Positions 16,554 through 22,823 of a DNA stretch of 28,259 nucleotides are shown here, one piece after another (position 1 is the first letter of the stretch; each line of letters begins with the position of its first letter). The notes beneath the pieces are model-generated. The model ran no database searches. It was not told the DNA's origin and saw only the letters and a program-made list of their open reading frames with translations. The DNA is taken from assembly GCA_030017815.1 (NCBI GenBank), contig JASEGX010000002.1, positions 1 through 28,259 of the forward strand, in the 5' to 3' direction. Origin of the DNA: Thermodesulfobacteriota bacterium (GTDB lineage: Bacteria > Desulfobacterota > QYQD01). A program made the position numbers and the translations under genes.

Positions 16554-16784
16554 CTAACTTGCTACCTGCAGCGCCTCTTGCGCCTCGCGGGGTAATTGGA
16601 CAAAAATGAAATAGGACTGGGGATAAAGATAATCTTCGCCGGACTCATCGACGATTCTGAGATATCCTTCCTTTTCGGCCTCGTCATCTTGAAGGACTTG
16701 GTAAATCTTACGCTTCTCCAAATCCTCACAGTCCTTATTCTCTATGCAAAGCGCAAATTTTTTATGGTCTTTTTCCTTTGCCAT
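16554..16784 (-). CDS. Small conserved hypothetical protein (76 aa)
   Basis: A 76-residue acidic protein, KFALCIENKDCEDLEKRKIYQVL followed by GYLRIVDESGEDYLYPQSYFIFVQLP. The pattern (a short beta-rich domain with a YLYP..YF motif) is familiar from conserved small hypotheticals of unknown function in anaerobes, which look like single SH3-like barrels. No function can be assigned. It lies 97 bases upstream of brnT on the same strand, so the three genes may form a small accessory cluster. The ATG at 16784 has AAAGG immediately upstream, too close to be ideal. Confidence 0.65.
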   Translation of the reverse strand: MAKEKDHKKFALCIENKDCEDLEKRKIYQVLQDDEAEKEGYLRIVDESGEDYLYPQSYFIFVQLPREAQEALQVAS

Positions 16785-16929
16785 ACCTTTAATCCAAAAA
16801 TCTCTTAATTTTTATTTTCTTTCTGCCTATGCCGTGGGCTTCATACCAGTGTAGCTCAGCTCTGCGTATCCTTCCACTCTCGAGACGAACTGTACGCTAT
16901 CAAAATTAATGTATATTTTCAATGAAATA

Positions 16930-16959
16930 TTGACGATTTCTATGTATCGTGGTCATTAT
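16930..16959 (+). promoter_or_regulatory. Candidate promoter for the HD-domain gene
   Basis: TTGACG (16930-16935, five of six matches) is followed after 18 bases by CATTAT (16954-16959, four of six), in an AT-rich tract about 58 bases before the start at 17017. The gap 16785-17016 otherwise holds nothing I recognise. Consensus match only. Confidence 0.35.
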
Positions 16960-17016
16960 AGAAAGTGTTTTGTTGCAGTGTGAGGATACAGTGATGAGTT
17001 CAGGAGAGGAGATAGC

Positions 17017-17571
17017 ATGAAGAGGATTGCCAAATTGCTCTTTGAGGCCGGGATGCTGAAAAAGACGCCGCGTACCGGCTTCCGTTTTCTGGGTTCCGGT
17101 CAGGAATCAGTGGCAGATCATTCCTACCGGGTCATTTTCATCGGATATGTGCTGGCCGGGCTTTCACCGGGTGTCGATCGATCTAAGGTAATGGAGTTAT
17201 GTCTCTTCCACGATCTGGTTGAGGCCCGGACCGGGGACCTGAATTATGTTTACAAGGACTATGCTACGGTGGACTCAGCCAAGGCGGTCGCTGCCCTGAC
17301 CAAGGACCTCGATTTTGGGGAGGACATCGCCGGATTAATAACAGAGTTCAAATCCGGCCATACCGAAGAGGCGAGATTAGCCCGGGACGCCGATCAGTTA
17401 GACCTCATCCTTGAGCTCAAAGAACAGCATGACCTTGGGAATAAGTTTGCCCGGGAGTGGCTGGCACACGTAGTCAAACGGATCACCACACCGGCCGGCC
17501 AGGAGCTTGCCGGGGAGATATTAGAGACCGATTTCTGCTCCTGGTGGTTTGATAAGTATCGGGAGAGGTAA
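17017..17571 (+). CDS. HD-domain protein, YfbR/HDDC2-type 5'-deoxynucleotidase-like
   Basis: A 184-residue metal-dependent phosphohydrolase. The HD signature residues are His35 (VADHSYRV), His65-Asp66 (CLFHDLVEARTGD) and an Asp in RDADQLD (124-126). This pattern and the length fit the YfbR/HDDC2 group, which dephosphorylates deoxynucleoside 5'-monophosphates. Exact substrate cannot be read from sequence. A good Shine-Dalgarno (GGAGAGGAG, about 17002-17010) precedes the ATG. It is monocistronic, followed by a repeat element. Confidence 0.82.
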   Translation: MKRIAKLLFEAGMLKKTPRTGFRFLGSGQESVADHSYRVIFIGYVLAGLSPGVDRSKVMELCLFHDLVEARTGDLNYVYKDYATVDSAKAVAALTKDLDFGEDIAGLITEFKSGHTEEARLARDADQLDLILELKEQHDLGNKFAREWLAHVVKRITTPAGQELAGEILETDFCSWWFDKYRER

Positions 17572-17599
17572 AGAAAGTTCAAAGTTCAAAGTTTAAAGT

Positions 17600-17830
17600 T
17601 TGATGAATTTGTCACACCGGTGAAGCTCGGAGCTATGTAGGGTAGGCTCAGCTCACAAAAACTACGCTACGTCAGCAATGATGGTGGGCAAAGCCCACCC
17701 TACGTTTGTCATTCCGTGCCTGACACGGAATCCAGAGCCCAAGCCGCGAAAGAAAAACCTGGATTCCCGTTCCCCGATCGTGGTCGAGGACAAGTTTCAC
17801 GGGAATGACGACTTGTTACGAGTTCATCAA
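17600..17830. mobile_element. MITE-like element with TTGATGAA/TTCATCAA ends
   Basis: A 231-base non-coding element bounded by TTGATGAA (17600-17607) and TTCATCAA (17823-17830). It contains CATTCCGTGCCTGACACGGAATCC and ATTCCCGT..ACGGGAAT palindromes resembling the interiors of the other elements in this window, and a second nested repeat at 17637-17703. It fills the gap between the HD-domain gene and the GlcF-like gene, whose Shine-Dalgarno lies just beyond its right end. Confidence 0.6.
17637..17703. repeat. Nested GTAGGGT..ACCCTAC inverted repeat
   Basis: GTAGGGTAGGCT at 17637-17648 is an inverted copy, with one mismatch, of AGCCCACCCTAC at 17692-17703. A palindrome GGGCAAAGCCC sits at the right end. 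It looks like an independent short repeat inserted into the larger element. Confidence 0.55.
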
Positions 17831-17862
17831 TTATAGTAGATGGAAATCAGGAGGTAGGATCC

Positions 17863-19113
17863 ATTAGCACACCCTCATGCAATAAGTGCGGGACGTGCAT
17901 GAGTGTCTGTCCCGTTTACCAGGCAACAGGGCTGGAGGCCTATTCCCCCCGGGGCAAATTAAGCCTTATCGAGGCCAACCGGGAAGGCCGGTTACCGTTT
18001 TCCGACCGCTTTGAAGAATTGCTCTCCTACTGTCTTCTTTGCGGGGCCTGTACGAATGCCTGTCCCGCCGGGGTAAATGCGGATGTCTCCATACAGGAAG
18101 CGCGGGCAAGGTTGGTCGAAGAGAAGGGACTCCCGGCGGGGAAGCGATACTTTTTTCATTACCTTCTGGATTCTGAGCGCCTTTTGCCCTTTATATTAAA
18201 AAGCGGTTCCCTGATCCAGGGCCTCCTTTGCAAAAGAATCCCGGAAGACAGCGGCCTTCATTGTCGATTTCCGATCCCTCTGTTGGCCGGAAGGTCATGG
18301 CTGCCGCCATTGGCGCCGACCTTTTTTCTGGATAATGACCTGCCCCAGGAAACAAGCGCCCCGGCTAAGGCAGCTTACTTTACAGGATGCATCACAAATT
18401 ATCTCTTTCCTAACGTAGGTAAGGCTGTCCTGAATATTTTTGACTTTCTCGGAGAGCCTGTATGGGCGCCCAAGAAGCAGAAATGCTGTGGGTTCCCGGC
18501 CTTTTGTGCCGGGGATGAAGAGACGGCGCGTTCCCTGGCACGGGCCAATATCTCGGCATTCCTGGATGGCCGGTTCGATTACATCGTTACGACCTGTGCC
18601 TCCTGCAGCTCCCATCTAAGATTTAATTATCCCAGGCTTCTGGCCGCCGACCCGGTCTTTGCAGAAAAAGCGGCGGAATTTTCGGCAAAAGTGATGGATA
18701 TATCGGTTTTTTTATCCCATAACAAGGGATTTCCCCGGCAGTTATCGGATCTCACGCCGAAAACCGGCAGCCTGAAGGTGACGTATCATGATCCCTGCCA
18801 TTTTCGGTTTAGAGAAAAGATATTCGAGGAGCCGCGTCTGCTCATCAAGTCGCTGCCCGGAGTTGATTTTCGCGAACCGGCCGGCGGAGCTGCGTGTTGC
18901 GGACATGGCGGGTTGTTTAATATAACCCATTATGACCTGTCCCAGGAGATTCTTGATAAAAGGATGGCTGTGTTAAGAGACACGGGAGCAGATATCTTAG
19001 TTACCAGTTGCATGGGCTGTCTGTTACAGTGGAAGGAGGGTCTGGTTAGGCATGGGCTTAATGCACAGGCCATGCATCTGGTAGAGTTATTCGATATTTT
19101 TTTGTCAAAATGA
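17863..19113 (+). CDS. GlcF/HdrD-like iron-sulfur oxidoreductase subunit, apparent ATT start
   Basis: A 416-residue protein with two N-terminal [4Fe-4S] ferredoxin motifs (C-x2-C-x2-C-x3-CP at residues 6-17 and CLLCGACTNACP) and two CCG domains (KCCGFPAFCAGD and ACCGHGGLFN, each with a partner Cys pair). This layout is that of glycolate or lactate oxidase Fe-S subunits (GlcF) and of HdrD-like proteins, which pass electrons from a flavoprotein dehydrogenase to quinone or heterodisulfide. The first ATG in frame (17899) would cut the first ferredoxin motif. No ATG, GTG or TTG occurs between the in-frame stop at 17806 and that ATG. ATT 17863 lies 8 bases after AGGAGG (17849-17854) and gives a normal N-terminus. 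No flavoprotein partner is adjacent. Confidence 0.85.
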   Translation: MSTPSCNKCGTCMSVCPVYQATGLEAYSPRGKLSLIEANREGRLPFSDRFEELLSYCLLCGACTNACPAGVNADVSIQEARARLVEEKGLPAGKRYFFHYLLDSERLLPFILKSGSLIQGLLCKRIPEDSGLHCRFPIPLLAGRSWLPPLAPTFFLDNDLPQETSAPAKAAYFTGCITNYLFPNVGKAVLNIFDFLGEPVWAPKKQKCCGFPAFCAGDEETARSLARANISAFLDGRFDYIVTTCASCSSHLRFNYPRLLAADPVFAEKAAEFSAKVMDISVFLSHNKGFPRQLSDLTPKTGSLKVTYHDPCHFRFREKIFEEPRLLIKSLPGVDFREPAGGAACCGHGGLFNITHYDLSQEILDKRMAVLRDTGADILVTSCMGCLLQWKEGLVRHGLNAQAMHLVELFDIFLSK

Positions 19114-19275
19114 GCCGCCTATTTCGGGGATAGACATTTTCCTTGACATGCAATCTCTATTTTGTTACACACAAGCTGAACTGTGATTCAGTGGGTGACT
19201 GTGAAAGATAACCACAGAGTGCACAGAAAAAGCTAAAAGCGTGAAACCGGAAACTGTAGTTTTCGGATAACAATA

Positions 19276-19408
19276 GAGACTCTTGCAAAAGTCGTCACAC
19301 CGGTGAAAACCGGTGTCCAGAAGTACCTTGATTCGCTTGAAATTACTGGATTCCGGCTTTCGCCGGAATGACAAGAACGCCATTCACAAGACTTTTGCAA
19401 GAGGTTCT
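19276..19408. mobile_element. MITE-like element, TCTTGCAAAAGTC ends (copy 3)
   Basis: A 133-base element with ends AGACTCTTGCAAAAGTC (19276-19292) and GACTTTTGCAAGAGGTTCT (19390-19408), a near-perfect inverted repeat related to copies at 9758 and 11824. Interior palindromes include ACCGGTGAAAACCGGT and ATTCCGGCTTTCGCCGGAAT. It lies in the 342-base gap between the GlcF-like gene and cytochrome c3; the part before it (19114-19275) holds no recognisable feature. Confidence 0.72.
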
Positions 19409-19441
19409 GTAGTTAATATTTTAGCAATAAGTTATTGTTAG
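19395..19441 (+). promoter_or_regulatory. Candidate promoter and dyad operator upstream of cytochrome c3
   Basis: TTGCAA (19395-19400), inside the right end of the MITE-like element, is followed after 16 bases by TATTTT (19417-19422). An imperfect dyad TTAGCAATAA-G-TTATTGTTAG (19421-19441, eight of ten positions symmetrical) overlaps the -10 end and precedes the Shine-Dalgarno. It is placed where a repressor could act. It does not look like a Rex box, so the regulator is unknown. Confidence 0.35.
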
Positions 19442-19455
19442 TCAGGAGGAAAGAG

Positions 19456-19836
19456 ATGAAAAACAGGGGCATTCTGCTGATGATAGTCATGGCTGTTTTT
19501 ATAATAGCTACTTGTGCTTACGCCCAGGAAGAAGTGCTGAAACTGGAGCATAAGGCCTTTGAAAAACGACAGAGGCCGGGCGTGACATTCCAGCATGCCC
19601 AACACTTTGCTACCATTGAGTGTACGGCGTGCCATCATTTTTATGTAAACGGACAGAACGTCTGGGATGAGTCGCGGGAAACGAATTGTGCGGCCTGCCA
19701 TGGCTTGGAGGCCGAAGGTAAGAAAATGGGCCTTATGAAGGCGTTTCACGAGAACTGCGTGGGTTGTCACCGGGAGACCAAACCGGCAGCAGGCAAGTCA
19801 CTCCCGGTGATGTGTGGCGAATGCCACAAAAAATAA
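19456..19836 (+). CDS. Periplasmic tetraheme cytochrome c3
   Basis: A 126-residue protein with a signal peptide (hydrophobic residues 5-20, likely cleavage after AYA at 23). It has four CxxCH heme-attachment motifs (56-60, 78-82, 101-105, 120-124) plus additional histidines (47, 50, 61, 98) suitable as axial ligands. This is the class III low-potential cytochrome c3 pattern of sulfate reducers, which shuttles electrons between periplasmic hydrogenases or dehydrogenases and membrane complexes. ATG 19456 follows AGGAGG at 19444-19449. It sits immediately before rnfC but is separated from it by a terminator and a candidate promoter, so it may be expressed both separately and with the operon. Adjacent Rnf subunits suggest it is the Rnf electron partner. 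Confidence 0.9.
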   Translation: MKNRGILLMIVMAVFIIATCAYAQEEVLKLEHKAFEKRQRPGVTFQHAQHFATIECTACHHFYVNGQNVWDESRETNCAACHGLEAEGKKMGLMKAFHENCVGCHRETKPAAGKSLPVMCGECHKK

Positions 19837-19856
19837 ATATGCAGATGTAGTTTTTT

Positions 19857-19889
19857 AAAACGGGAAGTTTATAAGCTTCCCGTTTTTTT
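19857..19889 (+). terminator. Intrinsic terminator after cytochrome c3
   Basis: A perfect 8-bp stem, ACGGGAAG (19860-19867) and CTTCCCGT (19876-19883), is preceded by an A-run and followed by seven T. It lies 20 bases after the cytochrome c3 stop and would at least partly separate that transcript from rnf. Confidence 0.85.
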
Positions 19890-19906
19890 GTGGCCCCTTT
19901 TTTATC

Positions 19907-19935
19907 TTGACAAAGGGTGCGTTTAGGTATATCCA
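19907..19935 (+). promoter_or_regulatory. Candidate promoter of the rnf operon
   Basis: A perfect -35 TTGACA (19907-19912) is followed, at a 17-base spacing, by TATCCA (19930-19935), or at 15 bases by TATATC (19928-19933). It stands between the terminator and rnfC, about 40 bases before the start codon. The -10 is weak. Confidence 0.45.
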
Positions 19936-19971
19936 ATCCCGTAATTTGCTGGAAGGAGAGAGTGAACCAAT

Positions 19972-21267
19972 ATGAGCCCAGGTAGCTTTTCTGGCGGTAT
20001 TTGCTTGTCTATTTCAGACGCAAGCGCAAACAAACCCTTCGAACGTATCATCCCCTCCGGTGTTGTAACTATCCCTCTCAGGCAGGATCTCGGCGGAATT
20101 TGCAATGCCAAGGTCAAAAAGGGTGATGAGGTCAAGGTCGGACAGGTAATCGGTGAAAGCGCCGGTCCGGAAGGCGCCTCTATCCATGCCACGGTTTCCG
20201 GTAAAGTAGCCGATGTAATAAAGGCCTATCCCCATTTTTCAGGGGGATTCGTCCCGGCTGTGCTCATAGAATCCGATGGCAAGGATGAGTGGGTGGGACT
20301 GGAGGGCAGCGCAGACCCAATGGCCGCCATACAACAGGCGGGAATTATTGATTTTGATATAAAGCCGGTACCGCTTGCAGCCAAGCTCAACGAGGCAAAG
20401 TCTCGCCGGGCTAACGCCCTTATTGTGAATGCCATGGACATAGAGCCGGTACTCTCGAGCCGGTCACGTCTGTTGTCTGAAAGGGTTCAGGAAGTGGCCT
20501 GCGGGATAGACACTATAAAAAGCATAATCGGCGCAGCATCGGTGTATGTTGCCGTCGATAAAGGTGCGTCTCAGGCTATGTCCGCTGTCGGTTCCGCCTG
20601 CGGTGGCGCGGCTACCGTAGTGGGGTTGAACCCTAAGTATCCCCAGGCTGTTGACCTCTTACTGGTAAAGTCGATACTGGGTAAGGAGGTGCCCTGTACA
20701 GAGGCCTATTGTGTGGCCGATATAGGCGCCCTGGTCCTGAGTGTCGAGACAGTGGCGGCGGTGGGCCGGGCTATGGCGGATAAAAAGCCGGTGGTGGACA
20801 GGTTCATAACCATTACCGGCGCCAACGGGACCGGCGCCAAAAATGTCCAGGTAAGGATAGGCACGACGATTAAGGAAGTTCTGGGGCATTGTGGAATTTC
20901 CGTGGAAGGGATGGGCAAGGTTATAGCCGGCGGCCCCATGATGGGCACGGCCATCGCCAATACCGAGACGCCGGTGACCAAAGAGGTGCTGGGTATCTTT
21001 GTCCAGCATGAGAAAGAGATTACCGGGTTCGACTCGGCTGTCTGTATCAAATGCGGGTTATGTATCGAGGTGTGTCCGGTAGGCCTGATGCCGTTCCTTA
21101 TTTCCGGCTTTTCGGAAAAAGGGGTATATGCCAAGGCTGCGGCCAACGATATATTTACATGCTTTGAATGTGGATGCTGTGTCTACGTGTGCCCGGTAAT
21201 GATACCAATGGTGCACTGGATAAAATTTGGCAAGGCACAAATTATGGCGCAAAGGAGTAGCGAATGA
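19972..21267 (+). CDS. rnfC: Rnf complex subunit RnfC, degenerate nucleotide-binding region
   Basis: RnfC is the peripheral subunit that normally binds FMN and NADH and carries two [4Fe-4S] clusters. The 431-residue protein has the N-terminal barrel-sandwich segment (VKKGDEVKVGQVIGE, ATVSGKV). It ends with two cluster motifs, CIKCGLCIEVCP (358-369) and CFECGCCVYVCP (397-408, with an extra Cys402). The FMN loop that usually reads about AGIVGLGGAGFPTAVKL is AGIIDFDIKPVPLAAKL at 123-139, the same length without the glycines. The usual NGAECEP is NAMDIEP (153-159), and YPQGGE is YPQAVD (223-228). NADH and FMN binding therefore look lost, while electron transfer through the clusters is retained. 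It overlaps rnfD by four bases (ATGA). Confidence 0.92.
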   Translation: MSPGSFSGGICLSISDASANKPFERIIPSGVVTIPLRQDLGGICNAKVKKGDEVKVGQVIGESAGPEGASIHATVSGKVADVIKAYPHFSGGFVPAVLIESDGKDEWVGLEGSADPMAAIQQAGIIDFDIKPVPLAAKLNEAKSRRANALIVNAMDIEPVLSSRSRLLSERVQEVACGIDTIKSIIGAASVYVAVDKGASQAMSAVGSACGGAATVVGLNPKYPQAVDLLLVKSILGKEVPCTEAYCVADIGALVLSVETVAAVGRAMADKKPVVDRFITITGANGTGAKNVQVRIGTTIKEVLGHCGISVEGMGKVIAGGPMMGTAIANTETPVTKEVLGIFVQHEKEITGFDSAVCIKCGLCIEVCPVGLMPFLISGFSEKGVYAKAAANDIFTCFECGCCVYVCPVMIPMVHWIKFGKAQIMAQRSSE

Positions 21268-22232
21268 AAGCCCCGGAACTTGTCGTATCTGCTACGCCGC
21301 ATATCCATAGCGGCAACTCCGTTCAAAAGATGATGCTGAACATAATCATCGCCCTGATCCCGGCGATAGCTGCGGGGGTATATTTTTATGGTATGGGCGC
21401 GGTGCGGGTTGTCGCTGTCTCAGTGCTCTCAGCCGTGGCCTGGCAGGCTATCTTACAAAAGATGATGGGGAGGAAGGTTACCATCAATGACCTGACCGCT
21501 GTGGTAAGTGGTCTCGTCTTGGCTGCCATCCTTTCGCCCACGCTGCCGTGGTGGATGATCGTGATCGCTACCTTGATTATGATCCTTCTTGGGAAAGAGA
21601 TTTACGGCGGGCTGGGCTGTAACCCGTTTAACGGTGTCTTGGTGGCTTACGTGGCATTAAGGTTGTCTTATCCGGAGGCCATGATTGCCTGGACGCCGCC
21701 GGCCGGTGATATAATGACCGAGCTGCCCCCCCTCCAGGTCTTGAGGGATGAAGGGGTCGGGGTTATCTGGGAATACTTTACTTTGAAAGACCTGCTCATT
21801 GGTAAGGTAGCCGGTACCGCAGGTGAAGGGTGCAAGATCGCTCTTCTGATAGGAGGTCTTTTCCTCCTCTTGAGGCGTAACTTTTCCTGGCATATTCCGG
21901 TCAGCTTTCTGGCAGGTATCGCAATCCTCTCAGGGATTCTGTGGCTGGCTGATCCAGAGAAATATGCCAGTCCGGTCTTTCATCTCCTGGTTGGCGGTAG
22001 TTTCCTGGCGGCCTTTTTTCTGGCTACCGATTCCACTACCTCACCGGTTACACCAATTGCTATGGTACTATATGGATTGATAGCCGGAATGCTTACGGTG
22101 GTTATACGGGCCTGGGCCCAATGGGAGGATGGGGCCTACTTTGCGGTCCTTATGATCAGTACATTAACTCCGCTTTTAGATATGATCAAACCAAGAGTCT
22201 ATGGGAGGGTGAAGGCCAGTGCAAGTTCGTGA
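21264..22232 (+). CDS. rnfD: Rnf complex membrane subunit RnfD
   Basis: A 322-residue integral membrane subunit of the ion-translocating ferredoxin oxidoreductase, with about eight to ten hydrophobic segments. Conserved family stretches include GLGCNPFNGVLVAYVALRLSYP and the late FFLATDSTTSPVTP. RnfD usually carries FMN covalently on the Thr of an SGAT-PLQ motif. Here the matching position reads DIMTELPPLQ, with Pro155 where the acceptor Thr should be, so covalent flavinylation seems unlikely; the alignment is by eye. The start ATG overlaps the rnfC stop and the 3' end overlaps rnfG by 14 bases. Confidence 0.92.
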   Translation: MKAPELVVSATPHIHSGNSVQKMMLNIIIALIPAIAAGVYFYGMGAVRVVAVSVLSAVAWQAILQKMMGRKVTINDLTAVVSGLVLAAILSPTLPWWMIVIATLIMILLGKEIYGGLGCNPFNGVLVAYVALRLSYPEAMIAWTPPAGDIMTELPPLQVLRDEGVGVIWEYFTLKDLLIGKVAGTAGEGCKIALLIGGLFLLLRRNFSWHIPVSFLAGIAILSGILWLADPEKYASPVFHLLVGGSFLAAFFLATDSTTSPVTPIAMVLYGLIAGMLTVVIRAWAQWEDGAYFAVLMISTLTPLLDMIKPRVYGRVKASASS

Positions 22233-22806
22233 AATCATTAAGATGATTGTGGTTTTGACGCTCATTGCCGCTGTCTGCGGAGGGGGACTGTCGCTTGTCA
22301 AACTAGCTACAGCGGAACAAATTGCCTATCAGCAGATAAAATTCATCAAGGAGCCTGCCTTGAAGAAGGTGCTCACCGGTTATGACAATGACCCCGTCAC
22401 AGACCGGAAGGACATCGTAACCGGCAAGGACAAGAAGGGTAAGGACGTAGTAACCACCTTCTTTTTTGCCAAAAAAGGTGGTCAGGTTATCACCGTTGCC
22501 TTTGAAGCCAGCGCTACCGGATTTCATGGCGATATCGGCGTAATGATGGCCGTTAACCCTGAGATTGACAAGCTGGATGGAATAGCCATTACCTCCCAGT
22601 CCGAGACGCCGGGTGTGGGCACCAGGGTAGCGGATGACCCATCCTTCTGCGCCCAGTTCAAGGACAAGTCCTTAACGGCTAATTTCAGCCTTGGGGGCGA
22701 GGTTCAGGGGCTGAGCGGGGCTACGGTATCCTCGGCCGGTGTAAGCAACGCGGTAAAGGCTGGTGTGGAGACTTACAAGAAATATAAATCCCAGTTGGGC
22801 GTATAA
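22219..22806 (+). CDS. rnfG: Rnf complex periplasmic flavoprotein RnfG
   Basis: A 195-residue subunit with one N-terminal membrane anchor (IIKMIVVLTLIAAVCGGGLSL) and a periplasmic FMN-binding domain. The ApbE flavinylation motif LSGATVSSAGV is intact, with acceptor Thr169. In Rnf it passes electrons between RnfD and the membrane cluster, and in cytochrome-linked Rnf it would face periplasmic cytochromes. The start is GTG 22219 with a GGGAGGG-type Shine-Dalgarno in the end of rnfD. No apbE gene is present in the window. Confidence 0.93.
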   Translation: MQVREIIKMIVVLTLIAAVCGGGLSLVKLATAEQIAYQQIKFIKEPALKKVLTGYDNDPVTDRKDIVTGKDKKGKDVVTTFFFAKKGGQVITVAFEASATGFHGDIGVMMAVNPEIDKLDGIAITSQSETPGVGTRVADDPSFCAQFKDKSLTANFSLGGEVQGLSGATVSSAGVSNAVKAGVETYKKYKSQLGV

Positions 22807-22823
22807 AATTGAGGAGGTTTGTA

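Noticed and set aside
16848..16870. tRNA-like string GTGTAGCTCAGC
   Set aside because: It resembles a D-arm but no acceptor stem, anticodon arm or T-arm can be formed around it.
19421..19441. Rex operator upstream of cytochrome c3
   Set aside because: The dyad has AATAA/TTATT inner arms rather than the TTGT..ACAA outer arms of Rex boxes, so I list it as an operator of unknown regulator only.
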